A stretch of 15,803 nucleotides of DNA from assembly GCA_014885115.2 (NCBI GenBank), contig WKLE02001437.1:1790-17592 (forward strand), in the 5' to 3' direction. Both the position numbers and the translations under genes were made by a program. The DNA is from Asterionellopsis glacialis (lineage: Eukaryota > Bacillariophyta > Plagiogrammaphyceae > Rhaphoneidales > Asterionellopsidaceae). Each line of letters opens with the position of its first letter. Position 1 is the stretch's first letter. The notes under the pieces are model-generated. The model worked only from the letters and a program-made list of their open reading frames with translations. It did not search any database and was not told where the DNA came from. Below are positions 7,921-15,803 of the stretch, piece after piece.

Positions 7921-10900
7921 ATGAATTTGAATTCGTCCAGCAGCTCGCGAAGACATCGTCAAGCACGTAAAATGATCGAGGGAGACGATGAAATCGTACA
8001 GCAGATACAGCCTGAATCGTACAAACATGTTCCAAACCATGACGATCTGAATGATCATGGCACCAGCGGGATTCCTGTCGTGGAGGACAATCGATATCCG
8101 CACAGCGCAAGGTCAAGTCAGAGCAATGATGATGCATCGGATGCAATTTTATCATCATTATTTCCCGAGAAATCGAAACCGTCGTTACTGTGCTTGCATG
8201 GTTACAAGTCTAATGGTCAAATTACAACGTTGCAGTTAGAAAACTTGACCATGGCAAAGGATTTCGATGTGCACGTGTTGCACGGTCCATTGGAAAGTGA
8301 CACCCCTGCCGAACCTAGTATGGCATTGTTAAGTTCAGGTCCATATTATTCTTGGATGCAAATGGATAGTACTCGAACACTCTCATCCGTTCAAGAAAAT
8401 GGTTCAGGATCGGAAGTGCGAAGTAAATATCCAAATTTTGGTGCTATTTTTGATGGAATGCACAATCAACAATACAATGGATTACAGTCCAGTCAAAATA
8501 GCATGGATTATTTATCTTCTCAACGAACTACTACTCATGTCGCTGTGCCAGGAGGTAAGACAACCTACGGTAAAGATCCGTCCGATTTCACGAATAATAT
8601 CTCCAATACGAAGAACATGGAACATAACCATACTACTACCTCTAAAGCTACAGTCTCTAGAGAAAACAATTTCAACAACAGTATGAGGTCTCTAGGACAA
8701 GAACAACCAGTAGTGCCAGGTAACAAGGACATCAATAATAACTCGATTGGCAATCTAAACAACAGCTCCAATACTTCTCTTCAGATACCAGACGGTGTAG
8801 CTGAGGAAGATAGTACACCACTCAAAAAAAGTGGATCAGGTAATGAAATTCGTAATCCTTTACCTAATTTGAAAAAGTTGAGACGTGGAAGTTCTATTGG
8901 ATCAATAAGTAATGATCAACAACAACGACGTGGCAGTCGTATCAAAACAGATGGTAGTGCTGTCGATGATAACACCCGCCGCGATAGTTTAGATCCATTT
9001 ACCTTTCAAAATACACAGTTACGAGGACAATTTGATGAAACCATGTCAGCCCTGCGGTATCTATTACATCATCTAGTTTCGCGTGTACAAGAGAAGAAGA
9101 ACTCCAATTCCCAGGATAATGATAATGGTGACAACAACGACACGACTGGCGCGGCAGGTGTGACCGGAACACAAGAAACATCAAACCATGAAACTGAGGA
9201 AGACAGCATTCACTCAGAAGCAGTTGATGATAAAATACCTGCATATGATGTTGTGTATGCATTTTCTCAATCAGCCTCACTAGTGAGCATTCTATCTAAC
9301 AGTGTTATGCGAAAACGGCTAATGAAGGAATTTGGAATGATATCACCATACTCGAACCCTGAGCAAGTGTCGGCAGAAGATATTAAACCCTGGAATTTCA
9401 TTATTTTGGGTTGTGCTGCCAATTCAACGGCCTACAAAATGATTCGTTGGTATTTATTTGAACATCACGTTTGTCATCCAGTTCTGGTGCTCAAACGAGA
9501 CAAAACCAAAAAAATGTTGCTTGAATTACAACGAAGATTACAAACAGAGCGGGAAGAAGCAGAGACCAGTTGCAAGAGAAATGGTGCATTAGATGGCGGG
9601 CTTCGAGCAGAAAGACGCAATTCTTTTTCGTTTGGTGGCATTGTAGGGAGTATGGGCATGCAGTCACCCGATGCAACAAGATATCCACCTTCCAATTTGC
9701 CAGGGGAAGATCCCCTTCCTGTAGTAGAGAATGCAGATACTACTAGACTTACAGAAGAGGTTCCGAAGAAACGGATTCGCAGATCCAGTATTATGGGAGT
9801 TATGCGCCGACTATCAGCAACTCAATCCGATCCAAAAGTACAAAACGAAACAGATTTCGATGCGACTCTGAACAACGACGATCTTCACAAAGTACTGGCT
9901 GTTGAAGAGGGAGTTTGTGAAAGGTGCGGTGAAAGCCTCGATAATCGTGGAGGCTGCCACGATTTGATTGATATTCCGAGTGTTCAATTCATTGGCATTG
10001 AAGACGGTCTCAAATCCGAATCAGAGTATTATTTGTTGCAGTACAACCCAGAGCATGCCATGCCTATCTATTTGGATTCTGGACATGAAATTCCGACATT
10101 TTTGAAGAATGCTGATAGCATTGCCGAGGATGTTATGCTATGGCGAGATCTGAAGGGACGACGCCCAAGTCAAAATAGCGAAGCATCATTAACAACTCTA
10201 GATGAAGCAAGTGTGGACTCTGGTGGTCTCAGTGACGATGACTCTGAAGGTTCTCCCCCACCAATGGATTCAGATGGCTCTGGCAATGCTCCAACTCCAG
10301 CTATATTTGATGGTTTTGAAAATGCTCCTCCACCACAATCTGATACAACTGTAAATCTAAATACATTGGAAAAGTCCACGAATCGAAAATCTGGCACGGG
10401 TATTTCAAATTCAGAACACAGCCGCAGAAGAAGATCTGATATGGACATCTCAAGTTCCGAACACAGCCGTCGAAGAAGACCTGGTATGGACATCTCAAAT
10501 TCAGAACACAGCCGTCGAGTTAGTCGAAGAAGATCTCATGTGGACATCTCAAATTCAGAACGTGGTCACCGTCATTCCGGTCGAAGAGGATCTGGTGAGG
10601 ATATCTCACGGTCGGAACATAGTCGTTGGGGACGTCGAAGAAGATCTGATGCGGACATCTCAAATTCAGAACATGGTTACCATCATTTCGGTCGAAGAGG
10701 ATCTGGTGGGGACATTGCGCGTTCAGAGCATAGTCGTAGGACACGTCGAAGCTCCACTGGAAACAACTTACAGTCTGAACGTGGACTCCGCACAAGAAAG
10801 TCAGAATATGGTCGTCGTAGAGGGTCCGACATGGACGCATCTGAACACTCGATGAACAACAGTATGAGGTCGACTTCCCGTTCAGAGCGCGTAATGGCCA

Positions 10901-13900
10901 ACTTGCAAGGCGGCCTTACAAAGATATTCAAGGTACTTGAAGATAGGCTAGATGACGATGACCAACACAGTATGGATAAATCATCAAGGCACCGCCGGAG
11001 TAGTATAGGGAGCGTTGGCAGTATGTTTTCACGAAAAATTGGGAAAAGAAAATATGACGTTCCTGAAGACGTGTCATTAGTTCGTGTTAACAATGACATG
11101 CTTTATTTTCAGCAACAAAGGAAAAAGTCAATCGGTGGTGAAAAAGGCTATGCTAATTTAGCGCGTTGTCTTGTTGAAGATGAGCTAGACGTACCACGGT
11201 TCGATTCGTTCGCACCCCATGGTCAATACTTTCTGAACCACATCAAATTTTCCAAACCGTCTACACTTTTCGATCTTTTGTCAGAAGCTGACAATCCATG
11301 TAACCCTGCCTTATACTCGCCGATTGAACCAGCATATTCCATATCATATCTCGAGATTCTATCTTTCATTAGAACAAATGGAGACTTGAGACGCCTTGGT
11401 GCCAAGAAGAATAGCTTAGTAGCGTATGCACCCCCTCCAGGTGCCGGAGGTATTTTATCTGCTCTTGCGTTCCTCACTGTTGCTTCACAATGTACAGCTG
11501 CTCCAATGGATCCTTCATATTCAAAAAATGACTACGATTCAGCTTTTGAACAGCTCAATCCAGACATTATGATTATATTCGAGCCAGTCGATCCAAAACC
11601 AGTGCTGGACGCGGCTTCAGATAGGAAATGCAAATGCTACATAGCGTCTCCCACTGAAGATGGGTATTTCACATACCGTGATGCTTTAACGAGGGATGAA
11701 GTTCCCTTTTTTGATTCAAATGTCGACGATGGTCTTGTTAATGCAGCAGAAGGAGTAGGATTACTTCTGCGTACAAGCGGCACTACCAGCAAACCTAAAG
11801 TTGTGCCACTAAAGATTGGTAGTATTGTGTCCAATGCTCGTATTATTGCTCACAGTCTGGGATTGCAACCGTCAGATGTCTCTTTGAACGCTATGCCTTT
11901 GTTTCACATTGGAGGTATTTCTGCAAATCTTTTGTCATCGTTAGCTTCTAATGGTGCTTGTATCCTAGCTGAAACGTTCGACGCCGATTCGTTCAACACC
12001 TTGCTATCATCAAAAACCTGTGGAACCAAGCCAACCTGGTTCAGTGCTGTCCCTACAATGCATGCAACCATCACAGACACTGCGGAAAGTCTAATAACGT
12101 TGAATTCTAAGTATTTTAAGCACTCACTACGGTTCATTCGATCAGGAGCTGCTGCACTTCCACATGATCTTGCCCTGAAGATGGAATCTGTATTCGGGTG
12201 TCCTGTGGTAGGAACATATTCCATGACCGAACAAATGCCTATTTCCCAGCCTCACAATCTGCTTGAAATAAGGTCTCGCAGTGTAGGTAAACCAATTGCA
12301 ACATCACTCTGTATTGTCGACAAGACTCTTCGGCCATTACCTTTCGGATTTGGACAGCACGGGGAGGTGTGTATATCAGGAGATCCGGTGTTTGAAGGTT
12401 ATCAGGGAAACGATACTGCCAACATGAAGTCATTCTTTTTCATTGGGTCAATGAAATGGTTCCGAACTGGTGACATGGGCTACCTTGACAGGGATGGTTA
12501 TCTGTTCCTTACGGGTCGGAACAAGGAGATGATCAAACGCGGGGGTGAGCAGATTAATCCCCTAGAAGTTGAAGAAATTTGTAAGAACCACCCTTTAGTC
12601 AAAAAATGTGTTGCATTTGCCATCCCTGATAAACTCTGGGGACAACGACTCGGTTTAGCGGTGGTCAGGAATTCAACTAATGCCCCTCTACTTACCGAAG
12701 AGGACCTTACTCGAGAGCTGAAACAACGAGTAATAAAACAAGGTATCCAGGAACTTAAAGCGCCGGAGAAGGTCGTATTTGTACAAGAGCAAGATATTCC
12801 AATGACATCATCAAAAAAGGTAATTAGAGTAGGCCTGTCAGAAAAGCTCGGCGTGAAACCGATGTCGGATGATGTTATGGAAAGATTGCAGGATCTCAAG
12901 CCGTTTCCTTCTATTAGCGAAGCTATATCCGGTGTGCGGTTCTTTCTTGCACTTGCAGTTTTGTACAATCACATAGGAGACTTCGGATACAGACTAAATC
13001 ACGCGAGATTGTTCTGCCTCCATGTACCTGCGTTCTTCTTCATCGGGGGCTTTATTCTTGCCGCCGGATCCAAGAACAACGTTATTGAAAAAGCCGACTT
13101 GAAGGGATTTTTTGGTCTGCGACTTGCAATCATTCATCCAATGTATCTGGTTGCGCTGCTATTTGCACTAATCAACTTTGTAGTGCGATGTAATCCGTCC
13201 AATTACATAGAGGATTTTGATCCAGTCAGACAGCCGGAGGAAGGTGAACATTTTGTCTGCCAGAGCACTATGATTGAGATGCCATACGGTTGGGCCATGT
13301 TTTCGTCTCTATTCATGCATATATTTGCTCTGCAACCATGGCCCTTTTCGTTGCTCCTGTCATGGTTCATTCTGAGCTACCCATGGTTCCAGTCGGTGTA
13401 CTACTTCTGCCTCTTCTGTTTCCCATGGCTCCATCGCCAGTTTCATGCTCAAAGACGTAACAAGAAAGGGCTGTTCAAACATATGACGTTTTGGCTATGT
13501 TCGAATTACATCATGGTCGGAGTGTTTCAGCTTTACTCTCGATTGTACGAATATGACCCAAACTTTGCATACATCTTTTCTTTGATGGCATATTTATTCC
13601 CGCCTGGATGGCTCCCAAGCTTTGCATTAGGTGTAGGTGCTTACTTTTTGTTTGCACTGTACAGACCCAACGAAAAGATGTCAGTCTGGAAGTGGGGTGT
13701 TGCTACTGATTGCTTGACGTTGGCCATATTTGCCATGTTTATGATTTTTGCTATGCTACCCGACGCAGTAACACCAGATAAGGCCGATTCAAAAGAAGAA
13801 AAACGATACTTTGCATACTTTTTGTCCAGAGTGACAGCCCCTATCACTTTTCTGTGGATTTTTGGTTTGGCAGTTGGTAAAGGCTTTACAGCACGATTGA

Positions 13901-14544
13901 TGTCCAATTCATTCTTGGTTACATGGCTCGCCCCTGCTTCGTACAACATGTATCTCTTCCATCAAATTATACAGGAATGGTATTTTGTGGCTACACGAGG
14001 TTATTGGTGGGTACAACCCAAACCCTACTACTGGTTTAGCCCCTATGCAACACCCGTCCCGTGGTGGGAATTTTTCATCATTGCATTCATCACAGTAGTA
14101 TTCTCCATACTCCTAGAAGTTTTTGTTAATAGTTGGGTTGTGAAGCACTCTACAGCATTCACGAGGATCATTTTATGTCTGAAGGAAGAAAAGGTGGAGG
14201 GCAAAAACGTCAGCGAAACAATAACAGTTGTGATCAAGCAGATCACTGGAATAGATGTATCTGAAGAAACGAATCTCCTCGATACCGGTCTAAGCAGCAT
14301 GACAACGTTACTATTGATTAGCGACTTGGTAAAAGTATATCCGACATTGAAACTTGCAGCAAGAGATGTTTTTGGTGCAAAAACTGTTAAAGGTCTTGTA
14401 GACATGGTCGAAGAGCATCTTAAAGAATCAGTTGTACCAACATCTGGCATGGATGGGTTTGGAATTGACCAGGACAATGACAACAATATTCGAAATATAC
14501 ATATTGTGCGTGGCACAGAGAATACCGGTAATGAAAACAAATAG
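7921..14544 (+). CDS. Multidomain FSH hydrolase - adenylation - acyltransferase 3 - carrier protein
   Basis: One intronless frame of 2207 residues; an in-frame TAA at 7909-7911 supports the ATG at 7921. Domains in order: (a) FSH1-type alpha/beta hydrolase, residues 85-760, with LLCLHGYKSNG (His93), AFSQSAS (Ser449), FIGIEDG (Asp695) and SGHEIP (His722), split by Asn/Ser-rich insertions; (b) an RS-rich tandem-repeat linker, 820-1060; (c) an AMP-forming acyl-CoA synthetase-like domain, 1085-1640, with TSGTTSKPK (1285-1293), YSMTEQ (1433-1438), RTGDMGYLDRDG (Asp1518), GRNKEMIKRGGEQINP and the C-terminal Lys1633; (d) an acyltransferase-3 membrane domain, about 1665-2070, with His1684 and 10-12 hydrophobic segments; (e) a carrier domain, 2095-2190, with DTGLSSM (Ser2126). 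I infer ATP-dependent loading of a carboxylic acid on the C-terminal arm, transfer to an acceptor at a membrane, and hydrolytic release or editing. Substrate and membrane are unknown. Domain calls are strong; the joint function is inference. Confidence 0.9.
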   Translation: MNLNSSSSSRRHRQARKMIEGDDEIVQQIQPESYKHVPNHDDLNDHGTSGIPVVEDNRYPHSARSSQSNDDASDAILSSLFPEKSKPSLLCLHGYKSNGQITTLQLENLTMAKDFDVHVLHGPLESDTPAEPSMALLSSGPYYSWMQMDSTRTLSSVQENGSGSEVRSKYPNFGAIFDGMHNQQYNGLQSSQNSMDYLSSQRTTTHVAVPGGKTTYGKDPSDFTNNISNTKNMEHNHTTTSKATVSRENNFNNSMRSLGQEQPVVPGNKDINNNSIGNLNNSSNTSLQIPDGVAEEDSTPLKKSGSGNEIRNPLPNLKKLRRGSSIGSISNDQQQRRGSRIKTDGSAVDDNTRRDSLDPFTFQNTQLRGQFDETMSALRYLLHHLVSRVQEKKNSNSQDNDNGDNNDTTGAAGVTGTQETSNHETEEDSIHSEAVDDKIPAYDVVYAFSQSASLVSILSNSVMRKRLMKEFGMISPYSNPEQVSAEDIKPWNFIILGCAANSTAYKMIRWYLFEHHVCHPVLVLKRDKTKKMLLELQRRLQTEREEAETSCKRNGALDGGLRAERRNSFSFGGIVGSMGMQSPDATRYPPSNLPGEDPLPVVENADTTRLTEEVPKKRIRRSSIMGVMRRLSATQSDPKVQNETDFDATLNNDDLHKVLAVEEGVCERCGESLDNRGGCHDLIDIPSVQFIGIEDGLKSESEYYLLQYNPEHAMPIYLDSGHEIPTFLKNADSIAEDVMLWRDLKGRRPSQNSEASLTTLDEASVDSGGLSDDDSEGSPPPMDSDGSGNAPTPAIFDGFENAPPPQSDTTVNLNTLEKSTNRKSGTGISNSEHSRRRRSDMDISSSEHSRRRRPGMDISNSEHSRRVSRRRSHVDISNSERGHRHSGRRGSGEDISRSEHSRWGRRRRSDADISNSEHGYHHFGRRGSGGDIARSEHSRRTRRSSTGNNLQSERGLRTRKSEYGRRRGSDMDASEHSMNNSMRSTSRSERVMANLQGGLTKIFKVLEDRLDDDDQHSMDKSSRHRRSSIGSVGSMFSRKIGKRKYDVPEDVSLVRVNNDMLYFQQQRKKSIGGEKGYANLARCLVEDELDVPRFDSFAPHGQYFLNHIKFSKPSTLFDLLSEADNPCNPALYSPIEPAYSISYLEILSFIRTNGDLRRLGAKKNSLVAYAPPPGAGGILSALAFLTVASQCTAAPMDPSYSKNDYDSAFEQLNPDIMIIFEPVDPKPVLDAASDRKCKCYIASPTEDGYFTYRDALTRDEVPFFDSNVDDGLVNAAEGVGLLLRTSGTTSKPKVVPLKIGSIVSNARIIAHSLGLQPSDVSLNAMPLFHIGGISANLLSSLASNGACILAETFDADSFNTLLSSKTCGTKPTWFSAVPTMHATITDTAESLITLNSKYFKHSLRFIRSGAAALPHDLALKMESVFGCPVVGTYSMTEQMPISQPHNLLEIRSRSVGKPIATSLCIVDKTLRPLPFGFGQHGEVCISGDPVFEGYQGNDTANMKSFFFIGSMKWFRTGDMGYLDRDGYLFLTGRNKEMIKRGGEQINPLEVEEICKNHPLVKKCVAFAIPDKLWGQRLGLAVVRNSTNAPLLTEEDLTRELKQRVIKQGIQELKAPEKVVFVQEQDIPMTSSKKVIRVGLSEKLGVKPMSDDVMERLQDLKPFPSISEAISGVRFFLALAVLYNHIGDFGYRLNHARLFCLHVPAFFFIGGFILAAGSKNNVIEKADLKGFFGLRLAIIHPMYLVALLFALINFVVRCNPSNYIEDFDPVRQPEEGEHFVCQSTMIEMPYGWAMFSSLFMHIFALQPWPFSLLLSWFILSYPWFQSVYYFCLFCFPWLHRQFHAQRRNKKGLFKHMTFWLCSNYIMVGVFQLYSRLYEYDPNFAYIFSLMAYLFPPGWLPSFALGVGAYFLFALYRPNEKMSVWKWGVATDCLTLAIFAMFMIFAMLPDAVTPDKADSKEEKRYFAYFLSRVTAPITFLWIFGLAVGKGFTARLMSNSFLVTWLAPASYNMYLFHQIIQEWYFVATRGYWWVQPKPYYWFSPYATPVPWWEFFIIAFITVVFSILLEVFVNSWVVKHSTAFTRIILCLKEEKVEGKNVSETITVVIKQITGIDVSEETNLLDTGLSSMTTLLLISDLVKVYPTLKLAARDVFGAKTVKGLVDMVEEHLKESVVPTSGMDGFGIDQDNDNNIRNIHIVRGTENTGNENK
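8173..10200 (+). other. Domain: split FSH1-type serine hydrolase (LovG-like)
   Basis: FSH1 family enzymes are small alpha/beta hydrolases; the fungal member LovG releases a polyketide from its synthase. Here the usual core of roughly 220-250 residues is spread over about 670. The first strand and HGYKSNG are followed by a 200-residue Asn/Ser-rich insertion, then FDETMSALRYLLHHL and the nucleophile segment. A second insertion (about 520-660) precedes the FIGIED and SGHEIP parts. The nucleophile elbow is AFSQSAS rather than GFSQGA, but the Ser-Asp-His set (449, 695, 722) is complete. A CERCGESLDNRGGCH cluster (666-680) could bind a metal and is not a family feature. Confidence 0.7.
10402..10761 (+). 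repeat. In-frame tandem repeat, 45-57 bp units, with a 111-bp higher-order duplication
   Basis: Seven degenerate units each start with I(S/A)xSE(H/R) and continue with an arginine-rich segment ending in an acidic residue. The starts are 10402, 10447, 10492, 10546, 10603, 10657 and 10714. Units 3+4 (54+57 bp) and 5+6 (54+57 bp) match better as 111-bp pairs, which points to a recent duplication of a dimer. More decayed copies run on to about 10860. The encoded linker is basic, Ser/Arg-rich and full of RRxS sites, so phosphorylation by basophilic kinases is plausible. Confidence 0.9.
11173..12845 (+). other. Domain: AMP-forming adenylation (AAE3/oxalyl-CoA synthetase-like)
   Basis: Residues about 1085-1642. 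The order of motifs follows the ANL superfamily: a P-loop TSGTTSKPK, NAMPLFHIGGISANLLSSL, WFSAVPTMHA, LRFIRSGAAALP, YSMTEQ, SVGKPI, GEVCISG, the RTGD aspartate (1518), the hinge GRNKEMIKRGGE and the mobile C-terminal lysine. Phrasing around LRFIRS and the PTWFSAVPT segment is closest, from memory, to plant and fungal peroxisomal AAE3/oxalyl-CoA synthetases. The A10 motif reads PMTSSKKVIR instead of the usual PKTASGKIQR; the lysine (Lys1633) is kept, the preceding glycine is not. Confidence 0.85.
12913..14130 (+). other. Domain: acyltransferase 3 (OafA/YrhL-like) membrane domain
   Basis: Residues about 1665-2070. It starts with SGVRFFLALAVLYNH, where Arg1673 and His1684 match the conserved R...H of the family; FFFIGGFILAAG matches the next conserved helix. 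LRLAIIHPMY stands in for the RxxRIxP motif, with only the first arginine kept. WLPSFALGVGAYFLF and SYNMYLFHQII (2007-2017) match the late conserved helices. There are 10-12 hydrophobic segments. Members move acyl groups from a cytosolic donor to sugars or other acceptors across a membrane. Most family members use acyl-CoA; the fused carrier domain suggests a carrier-bound donor here. Confidence 0.8.
14203..14490 (+). other. Domain: acyl/peptidyl carrier (phosphopantetheine-binding)
   Basis: Residues about 2095-2190, after the last membrane helix. Helix 1 is SETITVVIKQITG. The loop NLLDTGLSSMTTLLLISDL holds the candidate attachment serine (Ser2126) in the place of the DSL/DSM serine, with Ser instead of Asp before it. 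ARDVFGAKTVKGLVDMVEEH matches helices 3 and 4. A separate phosphopantetheinyl transferase would be needed; none lies in this window. Confidence 0.8.
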
Positions 14545-14559
14545 TGGATATAAAATAGT

Positions 14560-15115
14560 ATTTATGCCCGATTTTGCATTGCTTTGCTCGTCCGGATTGT
14601 GCTCTCTAGAGTAGAGACTGTTGCAGCATCTGTACTGGTAGGTGCTAGGACTAACTGCACAATCGTTGGACGATTTCCACAGCCCTCTGAATGCGAGTTT
14701 CTCAAGTCATCCCCATCTACCTTCCTTATGTGTCCTCCGATATAGATTTTGGGAGATCCTATGGACTCCTTCTCAAGTTCAAAGAACCAGCATCTAAGCT
14801 GTTGCTCAACACAGACTCACAGCAGGATATATGCCCAAACTATTGTGAAGCCATAGTAAGCCTTCTTGGTTGGCCTCATCTGTAGGACTATGCCCACAAG
14901 GTCAACTATGCAGATGATTGCTGAAGTCACATGCTGAGCTCTTCCCACTGTATAGCATATAGTAAATGTGTATGATGCCCAATGGATGAGGGCTGCATTC
15001 CCAATTATTTTAAGGTCAAATTCAGGAGTGCAGCAGATCAGTACAAATGTCCATTTCAAATATCACCTGCAAAGAAGACACGTCAAGGCAGTTGAGAGTG
15101 TGCCTTAAGCAAAAG
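14560..15115 (-). pseudogene. Decayed Copia-type retrotransposon reverse transcriptase fragment
   Basis: On the minus strand, read left to right for the element, recognisable pieces sit in several frames. SSLQVIFEMDICTDLL lies near 15115-15060. LKIIGNAALIHW (near 15016) stands where the GNAYL motif falls. KKAYYGFTIV and ESVLSNSL lie near 14860-14790. Then come FFELEKESIGSPKIYIGG and HIRKV (about 14780-14717), and QRAVEIVQRLC (about 14690-14654). The order matches Copia polymerases of diatom genomes, where an ELK..SIG.P.IYLGG block follows the active site. The active-site aspartates are not readable, and stops and at least three frame changes separate the pieces, so this is dead. It begins just past the stop codon of the giant gene. 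No LTRs were found. Confidence 0.55.
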
Positions 15116-15803
15116 CTAGTTATTTAGCATATGTCAATCAAACAGATTCTGGTGTCTTCTTGCTGCATCTATCAAGGTCCCAACAGCACCTGCCCTTTCT
15201 TATAAAATTCATATTTACATCTTTGTAAGCTTTTTTGCCAGAGGATAATATTTCATTAACATACCCTCATTTTTCAGGAGCACTTCTAATGTGCTTTTTT
15301 CAATCTCACATCTTTCTGTAGTAAAGATATTGTAGTATTAGTAGTATTGTTTGATTACTCTTTCTCTCACATTGCCCTTAGTATCTGTATACACTATTGC
15401 CACCATTTTAATATTGTTCCAGATCAAATTGTTTGATCTATTGAGGTGATAGAAAAAGCTACTAGTATTCCCCTCATTTCATGGAATACTATGATTGACA
15501 ACTTTTTTAAAATTTTGGCATATTCTTAATTAATCTTATCAAATTTGTTTAAAATCATTCATTCAATCATTGAAAACAAGAAACATTATGTTCATGAGGT
15601 ACATAACCATGTTGTGTGCCACCCAGTGAGCAATAACAGCTTAATTTTGGCCAAGTTTGAAATGGCTTGGTATTTATGAAGTCCATTTGAAGCTTAAATT
15701 TTGTAATGATGTGTTGCTCATTTTATGACATCAGCATTTATTCTAAATTCAATTCACTGCTTCATGTGTTGGCTGATTGGTCATCTTTAAAGAAAAAGAG
15801 GAG
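15116..15803. other. AT-rich region, no gene seen
   Basis: This stretch has T-rich and A-rich runs, no open frame of note and no recognisable RNA. It could be further upstream sequence of the decayed retroelement, but I could not match any integrase or gag motif. A perfect 8-bp inverted repeat with a 3-base loop lies at 15421-15439 (AGATCAAA TTG TTTGATCT). Confidence 0.45.

Noticed and set aside
10170..11099. Minus-strand frames with repetitive peptides over the linker of the giant gene
   Set aside because: They are the antisense reading of the tandem repeat. The plus strand encodes recognised domains on both sides in one frame.
14043..14540. 165-residue minus-strand frame
   Set aside because: It is antisense to the last membrane helix and carrier domain of the giant gene, whose motifs are clear, and shows no domain of its own.
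14817..15059. 80-residue hydrophobic minus-strand frame as a small membrane protein
   Set aside because: It has no ATG start, and a TGA lies immediately upstream. Its flanks read through, with frame changes, into Copia polymerase motifs, so a relic explains it better.
1..15803. tRNA, rRNA, CRISPR array or bacterial operon features
   Set aside because: I looked for B-box-like sequences, regular spacer arrays and tightly spaced same-strand genes and saw none. The intron, microsatellites and gene spacing are eukaryotic.

Overview
The window looks like nuclear DNA of a photosynthetic stramenopile, most likely a diatom. The genes are eukaryotic. One has a clear GTAAGT...CTAG intron. Proteins carry long Asn/Ser/Asp/Gln-rich disordered stretches coded by trinucleotide microsatellites. 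One protein has a signal-peptide-like presequence, one is related to the plastid D27 carotenoid isomerase family, and there is a decayed Copia-type retrotransposon. This assignment is inference from sequence style, not a database match.

Layout, left to right. (1) Bases 2-79 are the 3' end of an unidentified plus-strand gene. (2) About 507-2086 (+) is a type II membrane glycosyltransferase-like gene, readable only by changing frame twice. (3) 2462-2842 (-) is the C-terminal part of a D27/DUF4033-like protein with no visible first exon. (4) 3226-6281 (+) is a two-exon gene for a probably organelle-targeted 5'-3' exonuclease of the DNA polymerase I type. It has a very long low-complexity N-terminal region containing what looks like a fragment of a polymerase A thumb domain. 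(5) 6282-7920 is about 1.6 kb with no convincing gene. (6) 7921-14544 (+) is a single uninterrupted reading frame of 2207 residues. (7) About 14560-15115 (-) is a frameshifted Copia reverse transcriptase relic, followed by AT-rich DNA to the end.

The standout is the 2207-residue protein. It joins an FSH1-type serine hydrolase split by long insertions, an RS-rich tandem-repeat linker, an acyl-CoA synthetase-like adenylation domain close to the AAE3/oxalyl-CoA synthetase group, a polytopic acyltransferase-3 (OafA-like) membrane domain, and a C-terminal acyl carrier domain. Together these could activate an acid, load it on a carrier arm, pass it across or into a membrane to an acceptor, and hydrolyse mis-loaded or finished product. 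I know of no named pathway with this exact order, so it is the best candidate here for an undescribed system. The other genes share no obvious pathway with it.
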